Shown here: one piece after another, positions 43,216-51,276 of the stretch | Layout of the letters: each line of letters starts with the position of its first letter | How positions within the stretch are numbered: position 1 is the first letter of the stretch | Assembly (NCBI GenBank): GCA_003164035.1 | Contig: PLRS01000071.1 | Location: forward strand, 62,001-126,000 | Direction of reading: 5' to 3' | Length of the DNA stretch: 64,000 nucleotides | Source of the DNA: Bryobacterales bacterium | GTDB taxonomy: Bacteria > Acidobacteriota > Terriglobia > Bryobacterales > Bryobacteraceae | Made by a program: the position numbers and the translations under genes | The notes under the pieces: model-generated | What the model was told of the DNA's origin: nothing | Databases searched by the model: none | Seen by the model: only the letters and a program-made list of their open reading frames with translations

Positions 43216-43629
43216 ATGCACGAGCTTTCCATCGCTTACTCCGTGGTTTCGTCGGCGACCGAGGCGCTGGCAGGGCGCAAGGTGGCCAAGGTCGATTCCG
43301 TGCTGCTGCGGGTGGGCGCGCTGAGCGGCATCATGGAAGATCCGCTCCAGTTTTGCTGGGGCCTGGCAACCGAGGGAACCTTGCTGGCGGGCTCCGGCCT
43401 GGTCATCGAGCGCGTTCCGGTCACCATTCGCTGCCGGCCTTGCGGCCAGGACGTGGCGCTCGATGGAGTGCAGAGCTTTCGTTGCCCGCGCTGCGGCACG
43501 CCTGGCCTGGAAGTGCTGAAGGGGCGGGAACTCGAGATAGTATCCTTGGAGATAGAGGAAGACGGTGACGACGCGCATAGTGGAGTTGCGACAGGGGATT
43601 CTGAAAAAGAACGACCTGCTGGCGGCTGA
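43216..43629 (+). CDS. hypA: HypA, nickel-delivery protein for hydrogenase maturation
   Basis: A 137-residue protein starting MHELSIAYSVVSSATEALAG, where M1-H2-E3 bind nickel. The zinc site is formed by CRPC and CPRC in the C-terminal third. The tail after LEIEEDGDDAH is longer than usual because the frame runs 65 bases into hypB. TAAGAT lies 16 bases before the ATG. No other hyp genes, hydrogenase subunits or urease genes are in the window. Confidence 0.95.
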   Translation: MHELSIAYSVVSSATEALAGRKVAKVDSVLLRVGALSGIMEDPLQFCWGLATEGTLLAGSGLVIERVPVTIRCRPCGQDVALDGVQSFRCPRCGTPGLEVLKGRELEIVSLEIEEDGDDAHSGVATGDSEKERPAGG

Positions 43630-44242
43630 TCTGCGGGCGCGGTTTGGGGCCGCCGGGCTGCTGGCGGTGAACCTGGTATCGAGCCCCGGAGCCGGAAAGA
43701 CGGCGCTTCTGGAGCGCACCTTGCGCGAACTGCGCCTAACGGGTCAGCGCGTGGCGGCTTTGGTTGGCGACCTCGAAACCGACAACGACGCGCGCCGCCT
43801 GGCGATGTCCGGCGCGCCCGTGCGGCAGATCCAAACTCACGGCTGCTGTCACCTCGAAGCCGATATGATCGGCCGGCACCTGGAGGGTTGGGATCTCGGC
43901 CAGCTCGATTACCTGTTCATCGAGAACGTCGGCAACCTGGTCTGCCCGGCCGGTTACGACCTGGGCGAGGCGCTGCGCGTGGCTATTGTTTCGGTCACCG
44001 AGGGCGAAGACAAGCCGCTCAAGTATCCCGCCATGTTCCACTCGGCCGACGTGGTGGCGATCTCGAAAATCGACCTGGCCGCGGCCTGCGAATTCGACCG
44101 CGACGCGGCCTTGCGCAACATTCGCGAGATCCGCCCCGGGGTGGAGATTTTGGAAACCTCGAGCAAATCCGGGGCGGGCTTCGCGGAATGGTTCGAGCTG
44201 CTGGCGCGAAGACGGGAGGCTGCGGATGAGGCTGAAGCTTGA
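43565..44242 (+). CDS. hypB: HypB, nickel-insertion GTPase for hydrogenase maturation
   Basis: A 225-residue SIMIBI GTPase starting at GTG 43565. The P-loop is NLVSSPGAGKTALLERTL. VGDLETDNDARRL, HGCCHLEADM (the Cys-Cys-His metal site at the dimer face) and AISKIDLA are family motifs. The N-terminal His-rich nickel-storage stretch of some HypB proteins is absent. It overlaps hypA by 65 bases and converges on the phosphate transporter 25 bases away. Confidence 0.96.
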   Translation: MTTRIVELRQGILKKNDLLAADLRARFGAAGLLAVNLVSSPGAGKTALLERTLRELRLTGQRVAALVGDLETDNDARRLAMSGAPVRQIQTHGCCHLEADMIGRHLEGWDLGQLDYLFIENVGNLVCPAGYDLGEALRVAIVSVTEGEDKPLKYPAMFHSADVVAISKIDLAAACEFDRDAALRNIREIRPGVEILETSSKSGAGFAEWFELLARRREAADEAEA

Positions 44243-44267
44243 ACCGAGCCGGGGCGCCGTCCTCGCC

Positions 44268-45893
44268 TTACATGATCCGGTGGAACAGCATGTACAGGCT
44301 TGACGACAGGATGATGGCCATGGGCAGGGTCAGCACCCACGCCAACGCCAGGGAGCGCACCGTGCTCCATTGCAGGCCCGAGTGGTTGGCGGCCATGGTA
44401 CCGGCTACGCCCGAAGACAACACGTGGGTGGTGCTTACGGGCATGCCCAGATAATCCGCACCGCCAATGGTCAGCATGGCGGTGATTTCGGCCGCGGCTC
44501 CCTGCGCGTACGTCAGGTGCTGTTTGCCGATCTTCTCGCCCACCGTCACCACGATGCGCTTCCAGCCAATCATCGTCCCCAATCCGAGCGCCATGGCTAC
44601 CGCGACCTTGACCCAGGTGGGGATGAATTTGGTGGCGGCATCCACGTGCTTCTTGTAGGTGTCGAGCACCATCTGGTCGGCCGCGGTGAACGCCGGCTTT
44701 CCGGAACTCTTCATCAGGCGCAGGGCTTCGCTGGTGATGTACATGTCGTTGCGGAAGTTCGGCATCATGGTTTGGGGGACGTCCTTGAGCACCTTGTAGA
44801 TGGTGGCTTCGTTGCCCAGATCGCCCACGATTTGCTGCAGCGCCAGCATGGTGTTGGGGGTGAACTCGCGGGTGCGGACGTACTCCTCCACTTCGCGGCG
44901 AGGCTCGCCAATCACGGCGGAGGGACTCACGTACTGATGCAGCGTATCCACGGTTTGGCGCGAGATGGTCGCGAACTCCGCCGTCTGGCTCTCGGTAATG
45001 GCGTGGTTCAGGGCGTAAGCCGTAGGAACGGTCCCGACCAGAATGAGCATGATCAACCCCATGCCCTTCTGGCCGTCGTTGGAACCATGCGCGAAGCTGA
45101 CCCCCGTGCAGGTCAATACCAGCAGGCCGCGAATCCAGAACGGCGGCGGCTCGTTGCCTTCGGGAGCGGCGTAAAGCTTGGGATTTTTCAACACAAGCTT
45201 CGCAATCGTGAGGAAGAGGAAAGCAACGAAGAAGCCCACTAGCGGCGAAATCAGCAGCGTCTTGCCCACGTTGATGGCCTGGCCCCAATCGACCCCGCTG
45301 GTGCCCGTGCGCGGCGACATCAACTGGTTCGCAATCCCGACGCCGATGATGGAGCCTACCATGGTGTGCGAACTGGATGCCGGCAGGCCGAAGTACCACG
45401 TGCCCAGGTTCCAGAGGATCGCGGCCGTCAGCAGGGCGAAAACCATGGAAAATCCGGCGCCGCTGCCCACCTGCAGGATCAACTCCACCGGTAGCAGCGA
45501 AATAATGCCGAACGCCACCAAACCGCTGGAACTCAGCACGCCAATGAAATTCCAGACACCGGACCAGACTACCGCGATGTGCGGTTCCAGCGAATGGGTG
45601 TAGATTACCGTAGCCACGGCGTTGGCCGTATCGTGGAATCCGTTGACGAATTCAAAGCCCAGCGCAATTGTGAGCGCCAGACCGAGAAGGACGAAGGGAT
45701 AGATGGAGGTCGAGTGAACGTTGGCCAGATCGCGCAGAAGCTCCGATGCGGCGTAAACGAACCCGATCACTAATGCTACGGCGAAAACCAGCATGCCGAT
45801 CATCCCCGGCTTGCGGTTGAGTTTCGCCTGCAATGTGGAGGTGGCTGCTGGTGCTGCTGCGGGTATTGGTGCTGGTGCGGCGGCGGCGCTCAT
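44268..45893 (-). CDS. Inorganic phosphate transporter, PiT family
   Basis: A 541-residue inner-membrane transporter. The duplicated PiT signatures are GFEFVNGFHDTANAVATVIY near the N-terminus and TGVSFAHGSNDGQKGMGLIM in the middle; GMPVSTTHVLSSGVAGTMA and GLPASSSHTMVGSIIGVG are the paired loops. The N-terminal Ala/Pro-rich 25 residues are an extension. A soluble loop of about 130 residues (RQTVDTLHQYVSPSAVIGEP...) is inserted between halves. No PhoU-like partner lies next to it. Confidence 0.94.
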   Translation of the reverse strand: MSAAAAPAPIPAAAPAATSTLQAKLNRKPGMIGMLVFAVALVIGFVYAASELLRDLANVHSTSIYPFVLLGLALTIALGFEFVNGFHDTANAVATVIYTHSLEPHIAVVWSGVWNFIGVLSSSGLVAFGIISLLPVELILQVGSGAGFSMVFALLTAAILWNLGTWYFGLPASSSHTMVGSIIGVGIANQLMSPRTGTSGVDWGQAINVGKTLLISPLVGFFVAFLFLTIAKLVLKNPKLYAAPEGNEPPPFWIRGLLVLTCTGVSFAHGSNDGQKGMGLIMLILVGTVPTAYALNHAITESQTAEFATISRQTVDTLHQYVSPSAVIGEPRREVEEYVRTREFTPNTMLALQQIVGDLGNEATIYKVLKDVPQTMMPNFRNDMYITSEALRLMKSSGKPAFTAADQMVLDTYKKHVDAATKFIPTWVKVAVAMALGLGTMIGWKRIVVTVGEKIGKQHLTYAQGAAAEITAMLTIGGADYLGMPVSTTHVLSSGVAGTMAANHSGLQWSTVRSLALAWVLTLPMAIILSSSLYMLFHRIM

Positions 45894-46089
45894 AAGTCAA
45901 TATGTCCTCGAACCTGACAAGTCTAGCCGCTGAACTTTACAACGGTATGAACGGATCGAAAGAAGTTTTGCCGCCACTTGGCCCCGAAAGGCAGGTAGCG
46001 TGGGAACGTCCGGTCTCGCGCCACGGTGCAACTGTACTACTACATATTGCGGGACAACGAATTAGGCACACTTTATATGAGAAACCATA

Positions 46090-46119
46090 TTGACAAGTTT
46101 CGGGGTGTCGTGCGAGGAT
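46090..46119 (+). promoter_or_regulatory. Candidate promoter of the small RNA / leader-peptide unit
   Basis: TTGACA at 46090-46095, an 18-base gap, then TGC-GAGGAT at 46111-46119. A good -35 with a weak -10. The preceding 45894-46089 stretch shows nothing else recognisable. Confidence 0.4.
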
Positions 46120-46345
46120 GTGTTTATCACTGAGGAAGGAGGTGGTCCAGCAAACATGGAAAGTAGTAGACAACGACCGCAGGAGGTGGCCGACTGTTAA
46201 AGTCGGGCCTCTAACGTAGCCGATTCCCGCTTCAGTGGCGGGGTCAAGTTCCTGTGGACCGGCTGCCTTTTGTGGTCAGCTTTAAGCCTCAGGTTTTATC
46301 CGGGCTACCCTGAACCCCCGTGTTCCATACGGAGCACGGGGGTTT
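46118..46345 (+). ncRNA. Candidate structured RNA or leader-peptide unit upstream of rpmE
   Basis: An autonomous-looking unit ending in a strong terminator. It contains GAGGAAGGAGGTGGTCC, almost the full complement of the 16S rRNA 3' tail, ten bases before an ATG (46156) that opens a 14-codon ORF (MESSRQRPQEVADC). An overlapping 33-codon ORF runs 46118-46219 (MCLSLRKEVVQQ...). Downstream stems: CCGACT/AGTCGG, CCCGC/GCGGG and GGTCC/GGACC pair over longer range. The density of stems argues for functional RNA. I have a weak sense of having seen this block conserved elsewhere but cannot name it. Confidence 0.5.
46313..46345 (+). terminator. Strong hairpin terminator
   Basis: AACCCCCGTG (46313-46322) pairs with CACGGGGGTT (46335-46344) around a 12-base loop, followed by a T-rich TAACGTTTCTT. 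It separates the structured unit from rpmE. Confidence 0.8.
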
Positions 46346-46405
46346 AACGTTTCTTGGCCCAGGGCTCTCGCCCCCGCGGGCGGGTGGATTGAAAAAAGAA
46401 AATGC

Positions 46406-46411
46406 TATACT
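46406..46411 (+). promoter_or_regulatory. -10 box TATACT of rpmE
   Basis: TATACT in an A-rich stretch 32 bases before the rpmE start, after the terminator, so rpmE has its own promoter. Confidence 0.5.
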
Positions 46412-46443
46412 GAAATTCTCGAAAGGAATCCTCAAGTAACGCC

Positions 46444-46683
46444 ATGAAGGCCGGTATTCACCCCGCTTACAACGAATTGAACGTCATTTGCGCCTGTGGG
46501 CATACCTTCAAGACCCGCTCCACGCACAAGGGCGATATCCGTGTGGAAATCTGCTCGTCCTGCCATCCCTTTTTCACGGGCAAGCAAAAGCTGATCGACA
46601 CCGCTGGCCGGGTGGACCGCTTCGAGAAGAAGTACAAAGCCACCCGTGGCGCCAAGAAGGCACAGGCACAGCCCGTAGCGTAG
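46444..46683 (+). CDS. rpmE: Ribosomal protein L31, zinc-binding type
   Basis: A 79-residue L31. [20 protein letters not shown] and [20 protein letters not shown] are diagnostic. The four cysteines (CxC and CxxC) make it the zinc-containing form, not the zinc-independent paralogue used under zinc limitation. GAAAGGA lies upstream. The basic C-terminal tail is slightly extended (KKAQAQPVA). Confidence 0.98.
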   Translation: MKAGIHPAYNELNVICACGHTFKTRSTHKGDIRVEICSSCHPFFTGKQKLIDTAGRVDRFEKKYKATRGAKKAQAQPVA

Positions 46684-46726
46684 CTGCGGGCTTGGCGAAA
46701 ACCCGCTCGCTTTGGCCGCGGCCCGA

Positions 46727-47173
46727 TTACTTCTTGAAATCCGGCGGGGGCGGGGGACTGCCGCGTTCCTGCTGCAGGCGCCGCTGCCGAGCCGCTTCGT
46801 GCTCCGCCAGCAACTGTTCGTAGAGCGGCATCTGGTCTGGACGCAGGAGGGCTTTGACTTCCGCGATTTGCCGGTCGTGGATGGCGCGCCCCTCGGCGTT
46901 CATGCGGTCGTGCAGGGCGTGGAAGTCTTCGCGGGTAGCGTCCAGGATCTGGTTGTAGCGCGCCAGTTGGCTGGCGTCCAGCTTCACCCGGTCCTTCATC
47001 TCGGCCACCAGGTGCTTGCGCACGTCCTCGGGATCGGGAGCGCCGGATTTTCGAACGCTGACTCCGCCAACGGCCTGCACCGTATAGAGCCGATATCCCA
47101 GAGCGCCCACGGCGGCACCGCCCGCGAACACCAGGAACAGATAGATAAAGGCGGAAAGCCTGGATTTCGGCAT
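46727..47173 (-). CDS. Spy/CpxP-like periplasmic protein with N-terminal membrane anchor
   Basis: A 148-residue protein starting at ATG 47173. Residues about 5-30 (LSAFIYLFLVFAGGAAVGAL) anchor or export it. The periplasmic part is helical and charged (LVAEMKDRVKLDASQLARYN, then ALLRPDQMPLYEQLLAEHEA), the pattern of LTXXQ/Spy-like stress chaperones and heavy-metal-sensing proteins. It ends in Pro-rich SPPPPPDFKK. Third gene of the ECF sigma operon, so it is probably the envelope-stress output or sensor of that system. Confidence 0.75.
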   Translation of the reverse strand: MPKSRLSAFIYLFLVFAGGAAVGALGYRLYTVQAVGGVSVRKSGAPDPEDVRKHLVAEMKDRVKLDASQLARYNQILDATREDFHALHDRMNAEGRAIHDRQIAEVKALLRPDQMPLYEQLLAEHEAARQRRLQQERGSPPPPPDFKK

Positions 47174-47181
47174 GGATCGGC

Positions 47182-47550
47182 TTACCGGCCCGGCTGGTTC
47201 GCGCTCTGACGCAAATCCAGGCGCAGCGGACCGACGATATCGGGAGTTTCCACGGAATTGGCATCCGCCAAAGCTTCCAGGTAGTTTTGCTGGTAGGCAC
47301 CGGCGCGGGCACTGGAGTTCTGCGGCAAGTACAGGTAGACGCCCAAAGCCAACGTGGCGGCGACCGCGGCGGTCGCGAATGCTTGCGCCATGTGGAGGAA
47401 TGAAAACGTGTTGCGCTGCTGGGCTTCGATCCGCTGCCACACTCCCGGCATGAAGTTCACGCCGGGCTCGCGATCCGGACACGCTTCGCGGTACGCCCGA
47501 AACAGGGCGTCCAACTCTTCCTCGTGATTGCCATGGTCCCCGGGGTACAT
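47182..47550 (-). CDS. Membrane-anchored anti-sigma factor-like protein
   Basis: A 122-residue single-pass protein. The cytoplasmic N-terminus (EEELDALFRAYREACPDREP, then GVWQRIEAQQ) is short and helical. One helix (AQAFATAAVAATLALGVYLY) precedes a periplasmic tail. The layout and position directly after an ECF sigma gene indicate an anti-sigma factor, although no zinc-binding HxxxCxxC is present. Eight bases separate it from the Spy-like gene. Confidence 0.72.
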   Translation of the reverse strand: MYPGDHGNHEEELDALFRAYREACPDREPGVNFMPGVWQRIEAQQRNTFSFLHMAQAFATAAVAATLALGVYLYLPQNSSARAGAYQQNYLEALADANSVETPDIVGPLRLDLRQSANQPGR

Positions 47551-47600
47551 GTTCGCTTCCCTTCTCAGCTTCCCGTTTCAGCCACCCAAAATGGGGCCTT

Positions 47601-48176
47601 TCAGCCCGCCTGACCCTGCGCGCTCGCGCCGAACGCTTTCAAGACCCGCTGCCGGGCGCGAAACAACCGCACCTTAAGAGCATTTTCGTTGACCTTGTAA
47701 ATCTTTTCAAGCTCTTTCAACGAAAGCCCTTCCACCTCTTTGAGCATGAGCAGGAGGCGGTCCGCTTCCGAAACCGCGCCAAGCATCGAATCCACCGCTT
47801 CCCGGATCCGCTTCTGCTGCTGTTCGTCATGGTCCGCCTTACCTCCGGCGGCCGCATCGGCCAGCATGACCTGCTGCTCCGACAGGTCCGACATGCGGAA
47901 CTCATGGCGGCGCCGCTGCTTCCGCAAGTAGTCATACGCGGCGTTCACCGTAAGGCGGTACAACCACGGTTCAAAAACCTTGGGCGTCCGCAATTGGTCG
48001 AGAGAAAAATAGAGCCGCACAAAAACTTCCTGCGCGACGTCCTCGACATCCTCAGTCCGGGCGATCAATCGCGTGATCGTCCCCATAATCCGCTTGCGAT
48101 AAACCTGAACGATTTCGTTAAATGCCGCCGAGTCGCCTCGCTGGGCGCGCTCGATTAACTCGAAATCTACCAACAT
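47601..48176 (-). CDS. ECF-family RNA polymerase sigma factor
   Basis: A 191-residue sigma factor with only regions 2 and 4. Region 2 is FNEIVQVYRKRIMGTITRLI, then DVEDVAQEVFVRLYFSLDQL, then FEPWLYRLTVNAAYDYLRKQ. Region 4 is VSEADRLLLMLKEVEGLSLK, then KIYKVNENALKVRLFRARQR. The linker DADAAAGGKADHDEQQQ-like stretch is acidic. First gene of a three-gene operon with an anti-sigma and a Spy-like protein, indicating an envelope-stress response. A palindrome upstream at 48249-48264 may take part in its control. Confidence 0.94.
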   Translation of the reverse strand: MLVDFELIERAQRGDSAAFNEIVQVYRKRIMGTITRLIARTEDVEDVAQEVFVRLYFSLDQLRTPKVFEPWLYRLTVNAAYDYLRKQRRRHEFRMSDLSEQQVMLADAAAGGKADHDEQQQKRIREAVDSMLGAVSEADRLLLMLKEVEGLSLKELEKIYKVNENALKVRLFRARQRVLKAFGASAQGQAG

Positions 48177-48248
48177 CGGACACCGGCTGGAACACCGGCA
48201 TGCCGAATCGCATCGAACTTCGTCTGGATAGGCGTCCGGTTAGCTCGG

Positions 48249-48264
48249 TAGGTTACAAAACCTA
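48249..48264. promoter_or_regulatory. Short palindrome upstream of the ECF operon
   Basis: TAGGTTACAAAACCTA, arms TAGGTT/AACCTA, about 75 bases before the sigma-factor start. It could be an operator, or the GTAAC of its minus strand a -35 element for autoregulation. The rest of 48177-48439 shows no gene. Confidence 0.4.
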
Positions 48265-48439
48265 GAGTACAGGGGCTAAGTGCTGTCTTAGGTAAACTCG
48301 CCGCTCGAAGAAACCCGAATCTCCGGAGCCGGCAGCGGCCAGGCTCGCCTGGAGCGAGAGAAGACATGAGGATCTTTCCATTATCCCAGATCGACCGCCT
48401 TTTCAATGCCTTGAAGCTCGTGAAAAAATCAAGCTCCAG

Positions 48440-48513
48440 CCACGGAGGAACACGGATAAACGCAGATAAATCCTTTGCCTTCTTTATCCGTGTTTATCTG
48501 TGTTCCTCTGTGG
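48440..48513. repeat. Palindromic dispersed element, family D, copy 1
   Basis: CCACGGAGGAACACGGATAA with ACGCAGATAAA pairs with TTTATCCGTGTTTATCTGTG with TTCCTCTGTGG. A nearly continuous 31-bp hairpin. Similar elements at 49503-49583 and 51158-51241. Confidence 0.9.
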
Positions 48514-48615
48514 CCCTATTTCCTGACAGATCGACCTGTCGGAATTGCCATTTTGGCCGATAAACAGTTATAAAAGGATAGGAATAAGCCGGTTCCGTAG
48601 CCGCCCCACCGCCCC

Positions 48616-49494
48616 ATGCCCACGCTCGTGTCCATCGCCGATCGAAGTCTCACGGGCCGGCGCCGCGGCGAGTACGTCGTGCTGGAATTAGCCTGTCCCT
48701 TGCAGCCCCCCGGCAACCTCGGCGTACTACTGCTCGAACCTGCCGCCGATCGTGTCTGGATTCGCCTGCGGCACGATTTCAGCCCCTGGCTTGCTCCGCG
48801 ACATATTGATTCCGAAGCCGATTTCGAAGCCCAACCCGAAGGCAGCCCGATCCAGGAGTTCGATCCGAGCTATCTGCCTCTGCTCGAAAACGACATGCGC
48901 CGGCAAGCCGCCGAGCGCGGCGGCGCGGCTTGGCTGGGATCTCTGGAAGATTGTTTCTCCAACGTCTTACGCGTTTCCGAGCGGCGCCAGGTTGCGGTCG
49001 ATTCCTTCACCCGCGTGCTCGACCGCCTCTATGAAGAGCACGTCGAACCGCTCGAAGTCGGCCGCTTTGTCACCCATCTTCCCCTGTACAGCTTGCGCGC
49101 CGCCGCGGGCAGCCTGGGAGAAGAGATGGAAGCCGCCGAAGAGGACTGGGTGCGTGCGCCCGAAGGATTGCGCCTGGGGCCCGACCTGTTCGTGGCCCAC
49201 GTGGTCGGTCGCTCCATGGAACCGCGCATTCCAGATGGCAGCCTCAACCTGTTCCGCTTGCATCCGGCCGGTTCGCGGCAGAACAAGATTCTGCTGATCC
49301 AGCGGTTTGGCGTCACCGATGAGACCGCGCGCTACACCGTCAAGAAATATACCAGCACCAAGGTCGCCTTGAGCGAAGACGAGTGGCGGCACGAACGCAT
49401 CCGGCTGGAGCCCCTGAATCCCGAATTTGAAGCCTGGGACGTCGGCCCGGAGGATTTCGCCGTGGTGGCCGAGTGGCTGCGCGTCATCGAATAA
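48616..49494 (+). CDS. Protein with C-terminal S24 (LexA/UmuD-type) peptidase-like domain
   Basis: A 292-residue soluble protein. The last about 110 residues match the S24 fold: FVAHVVGRSMEPRIPDGSLN carries the Ser of the SMxPxIxDG loop, and ARYTVKKYTSTK carries the Lys of the Ser-Lys dyad. The first about 180 residues (VSIADRSLTGRRRGEYVVLE; EDWVRAPEGLRLGPDLF) contain no helix-turn-helix, so this is not a LexA/CI repressor. It may be an SOS-type self-cleaving protein or a stand-alone protease. Start ATG 48616 has no clear ribosome site. mutY follows. Confidence 0.78.
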   Translation: MPTLVSIADRSLTGRRRGEYVVLELACPLQPPGNLGVLLLEPAADRVWIRLRHDFSPWLAPRHIDSEADFEAQPEGSPIQEFDPSYLPLLENDMRRQAAERGGAAWLGSLEDCFSNVLRVSERRQVAVDSFTRVLDRLYEEHVEPLEVGRFVTHLPLYSLRAAAGSLGEEMEAAEEDWVRAPEGLRLGPDLFVAHVVGRSMEPRIPDGSLNLFRLHPAGSRQNKILLIQRFGVTDETARYTVKKYTSTKVALSEDEWRHERIRLEPLNPEFEAWDVGPEDFAVVAEWLRVIE

Positions 49495-49502
49495 AGATAC
49501 AT

Positions 49503-49583
49503 TAGTCGCCGATGAACGCAGATGAACGCAGATAAAGAAAACCAAGGACTTATCGGCGTTCATCGGCGTTCATCGGCGACTAT
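49503..49583. repeat. Palindromic dispersed element, family D, copy 2
   Basis: TAGTCGCCGATGAACGCAGA and its inverse TCATCGGCGTTCATCGGCGA flank a short loop. It lies across the annotated mutY start, which uses an ATG inside the repeat. Confidence 0.88.
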
Positions 49584-50601
49584 ATCCAACCGCATTGGCC
49601 GGTTGTTGCTGGCCTGGTACCGAAAGGCGTACCGCGATCTGCCCTGGCGGCGCACGTGCGATCCTTATCGCATTTGGGTTTCCGAGATCATGCTGCAGCA
49701 GACTCGCGCCGCAGCGGCGATTCCGTATTACCAACGGTTCCTGGAGCGGTATCCGTCGGTGGAGGCACTGGCGGCGGCCGGCGAAGCGGACGTGCTGGCG
49801 ATCTGGAGCGGGCTGGGCTATTATTCGCGCGCCCGCAACCTGCTGCGGGCCGCTCGCCAGGTTGCCGCCGCCGGCCATTTTCCCGAAGAAATCGAGGCGT
49901 TGAAGGCCCTTCCCGGCATCGGAGATTACACCGCCGCGGCCATTGCCAGCATCGCCTTCGGCCGGCCCCACGCCGTCGTGGACGGCAATGTGCTTCGGGT
50001 AGTGGCGCGGGTCCGCAACGAACCTGCCGATATTGGCGCCGCCGCCACGCGCCGGCGGTTCGGTGAAATCGCCCAAGCCTGGCTGGCGCGCCGCGACCCG
50101 GGCGGATTCAACCAGGCGCTCATGGAGCTGGGCGCCACCGTTTGCCGGCCGCGCAACCCACTATGCACCGCTTGCCCGATCTCGGCCGCCTGCCAGGCGA
50201 ACCAGGCCGGCACCGCCGCCCAATTGCCCGTCAAACTGCGCCGCGTGGAGCCGGTGGAAGTGCGGGAAGCGCGATTACTGGTGGAGCGCTCCGGCCGCGT
50301 TCTGCTCCGCCGCCGGGAGCTTTCCCTGGGGCGCCTGGCCGGCTTCTGGGACCTGCCTTCGCCCGACCAGCTTCCCGCCGCGCGCCTCGGCGTTCCGCTC
50401 GGAGAGTTTCGGCACTCCATCGCTCACCATCGATACCGGATCGCGGTGGCGCGGGCCCAGGCGAAAAAGCCTCCGGCCGGGTACGGCATATTTGCCTGGA
50501 TGGACCCCGGCCAACTGGAACGCGTTCCCCTCAGCACGACCGCCCGAAAAGCGCTGAAGCTGGCTGCCAAAGCTCGAACGGCGACGTGTCCGCGGGCGTA
50601 A
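49522..50601 (+). CDS. mutY: MutY, A/G-specific adenine glycosylase
   Basis: Base-excision repair enzyme removing A opposite 8-oxoG. WVSEIMLQQTRAAAAIPYYQ and LPGIGDYTAAAIASIAFGRP are the helix-hairpin-helix core, and VVDGNVLRVVARV holds the catalytic Asp. The iron-sulfur cluster loop is CRPRNPLCTACPISAAC. The C-terminal NUDIX-like domain reads 8-oxoG (REARLLVERSGRVLLRRREL). Start problem: the ATG at 49522 lies in the family D repeat and translates about 22 repeat-derived residues. TTG 49603 (LLLAWYRKAYRDLPW) is nearer the usual protein start, so the true start is uncertain. Confidence 0.95.
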   Translation: MNADKENQGLIGVHRRSSATISNRIGRLLLAWYRKAYRDLPWRRTCDPYRIWVSEIMLQQTRAAAAIPYYQRFLERYPSVEALAAAGEADVLAIWSGLGYYSRARNLLRAARQVAAAGHFPEEIEALKALPGIGDYTAAAIASIAFGRPHAVVDGNVLRVVARVRNEPADIGAAATRRRFGEIAQAWLARRDPGGFNQALMELGATVCRPRNPLCTACPISAACQANQAGTAAQLPVKLRRVEPVEVREARLLVERSGRVLLRRRELSLGRLAGFWDLPSPDQLPAARLGVPLGEFRHSIAHHRYRIAVARAQAKKPPAGYGIFAWMDPGQLERVPLSTTARKALKLAAKARTATCPRA

Positions 50602-50626
50602 GAAAATGAAGCCACCTGGAGAAACA

Positions 50627-51136
50627 ATGCCCGACACGATCCGGATTCTGGTAACCGGCGGAACTTTCGACAAAGAGTACAACGAGATCACCGGAGAGCT
50701 CTTCTTCAAGCGGACTCACTTGCCCGACATGCTGCGGCTGGGCCGTTGCCGGCTGCCGGTGGCCGTGGAAACCCTCTTCATGATCGACAGCCTGGACATG
50801 ACCGGGTCCGGCCGCGGCTTGATCCTGAAGCGCTGCCTGGAAGCCGGCGAAAATCGCATCGTGGTCACCCACGGCACCGACTCGATGGAGCTGACCGCGG
50901 CCCTGCTCGGCCCCAATGTCGCCGGCAAGACCGTGATCCTCACCGGCGCCATGGTTCCTTACACGTTCGGCAGCTCCGATGGACTGTTCAACCTGGGAAC
51001 CGCGCTGGCCTTCGTGCAGACACTTCCGCCCGGTGTGTACGTAGCCATGAATGGGCGCTGCTTTCGATGGGACGCCGTGCGCAAGAATCGGCAGTTAGGG
51101 ATCTTCGAATCGCTGAACCCGAAGCCGGAAGACTGA
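50627..51136 (+). CDS. Short asparaginase-fold protein (N-terminal catalytic domain only)
   Basis: A 169-residue protein starting at ATG 50627 with GGAGA upstream. ILVTGGTFDKEYNEITGELF and IVVTHGTDSMELTAALLG carry the two Thr/Asp-Thr-Lys-type loops of type I/II asparaginases. TVILTGAMVPYTFGSSDGLF is the next strand. Full asparaginases are about 330 residues with a second domain; this one ends after the first. It belongs to a known short family of uncharacterised activity. It follows mutY by 25 bases. Confidence 0.85.
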   Translation: MPDTIRILVTGGTFDKEYNEITGELFFKRTHLPDMLRLGRCRLPVAVETLFMIDSLDMTGSGRGLILKRCLEAGENRIVVTHGTDSMELTAALLGPNVAGKTVILTGAMVPYTFGSSDGLFNLGTALAFVQTLPPGVYVAMNGRCFRWDAVRKNRQLGIFESLNPKPED

Positions 51137-51157
51137 GGTGCTGTGAAAACAGGAGTC

Positions 51158-51241
51158 TATAGCCGCCGATGAACGCAGATGAACGCAGATAAAACCTCCG
51201 GTTTGTTTATCGGCGTTTATCGGTGTTCATCGGCGGCTATT
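51158..51241. repeat. Palindromic dispersed element, family D, copy 3
   Basis: TAGCCGCCGATGAACGCAGA paired with CGGTGTTCATCGGCGGCTA. Third copy within 3 kb; lies between two convergent genes, a terminator-like position. Confidence 0.9.
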
Positions 51242-51276
51242 CTTGACGCCTTCTGAACCGCGCGGCGCCCTCCACC

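Noticed and set aside
46156-46200. Calling the 14-codon ORF a confident protein gene
   Set aside because: Although its ribosome site is excellent, the overlapping frame and dense stems make an RNA function equally likely, so it is reported inside the ncRNA feature only.
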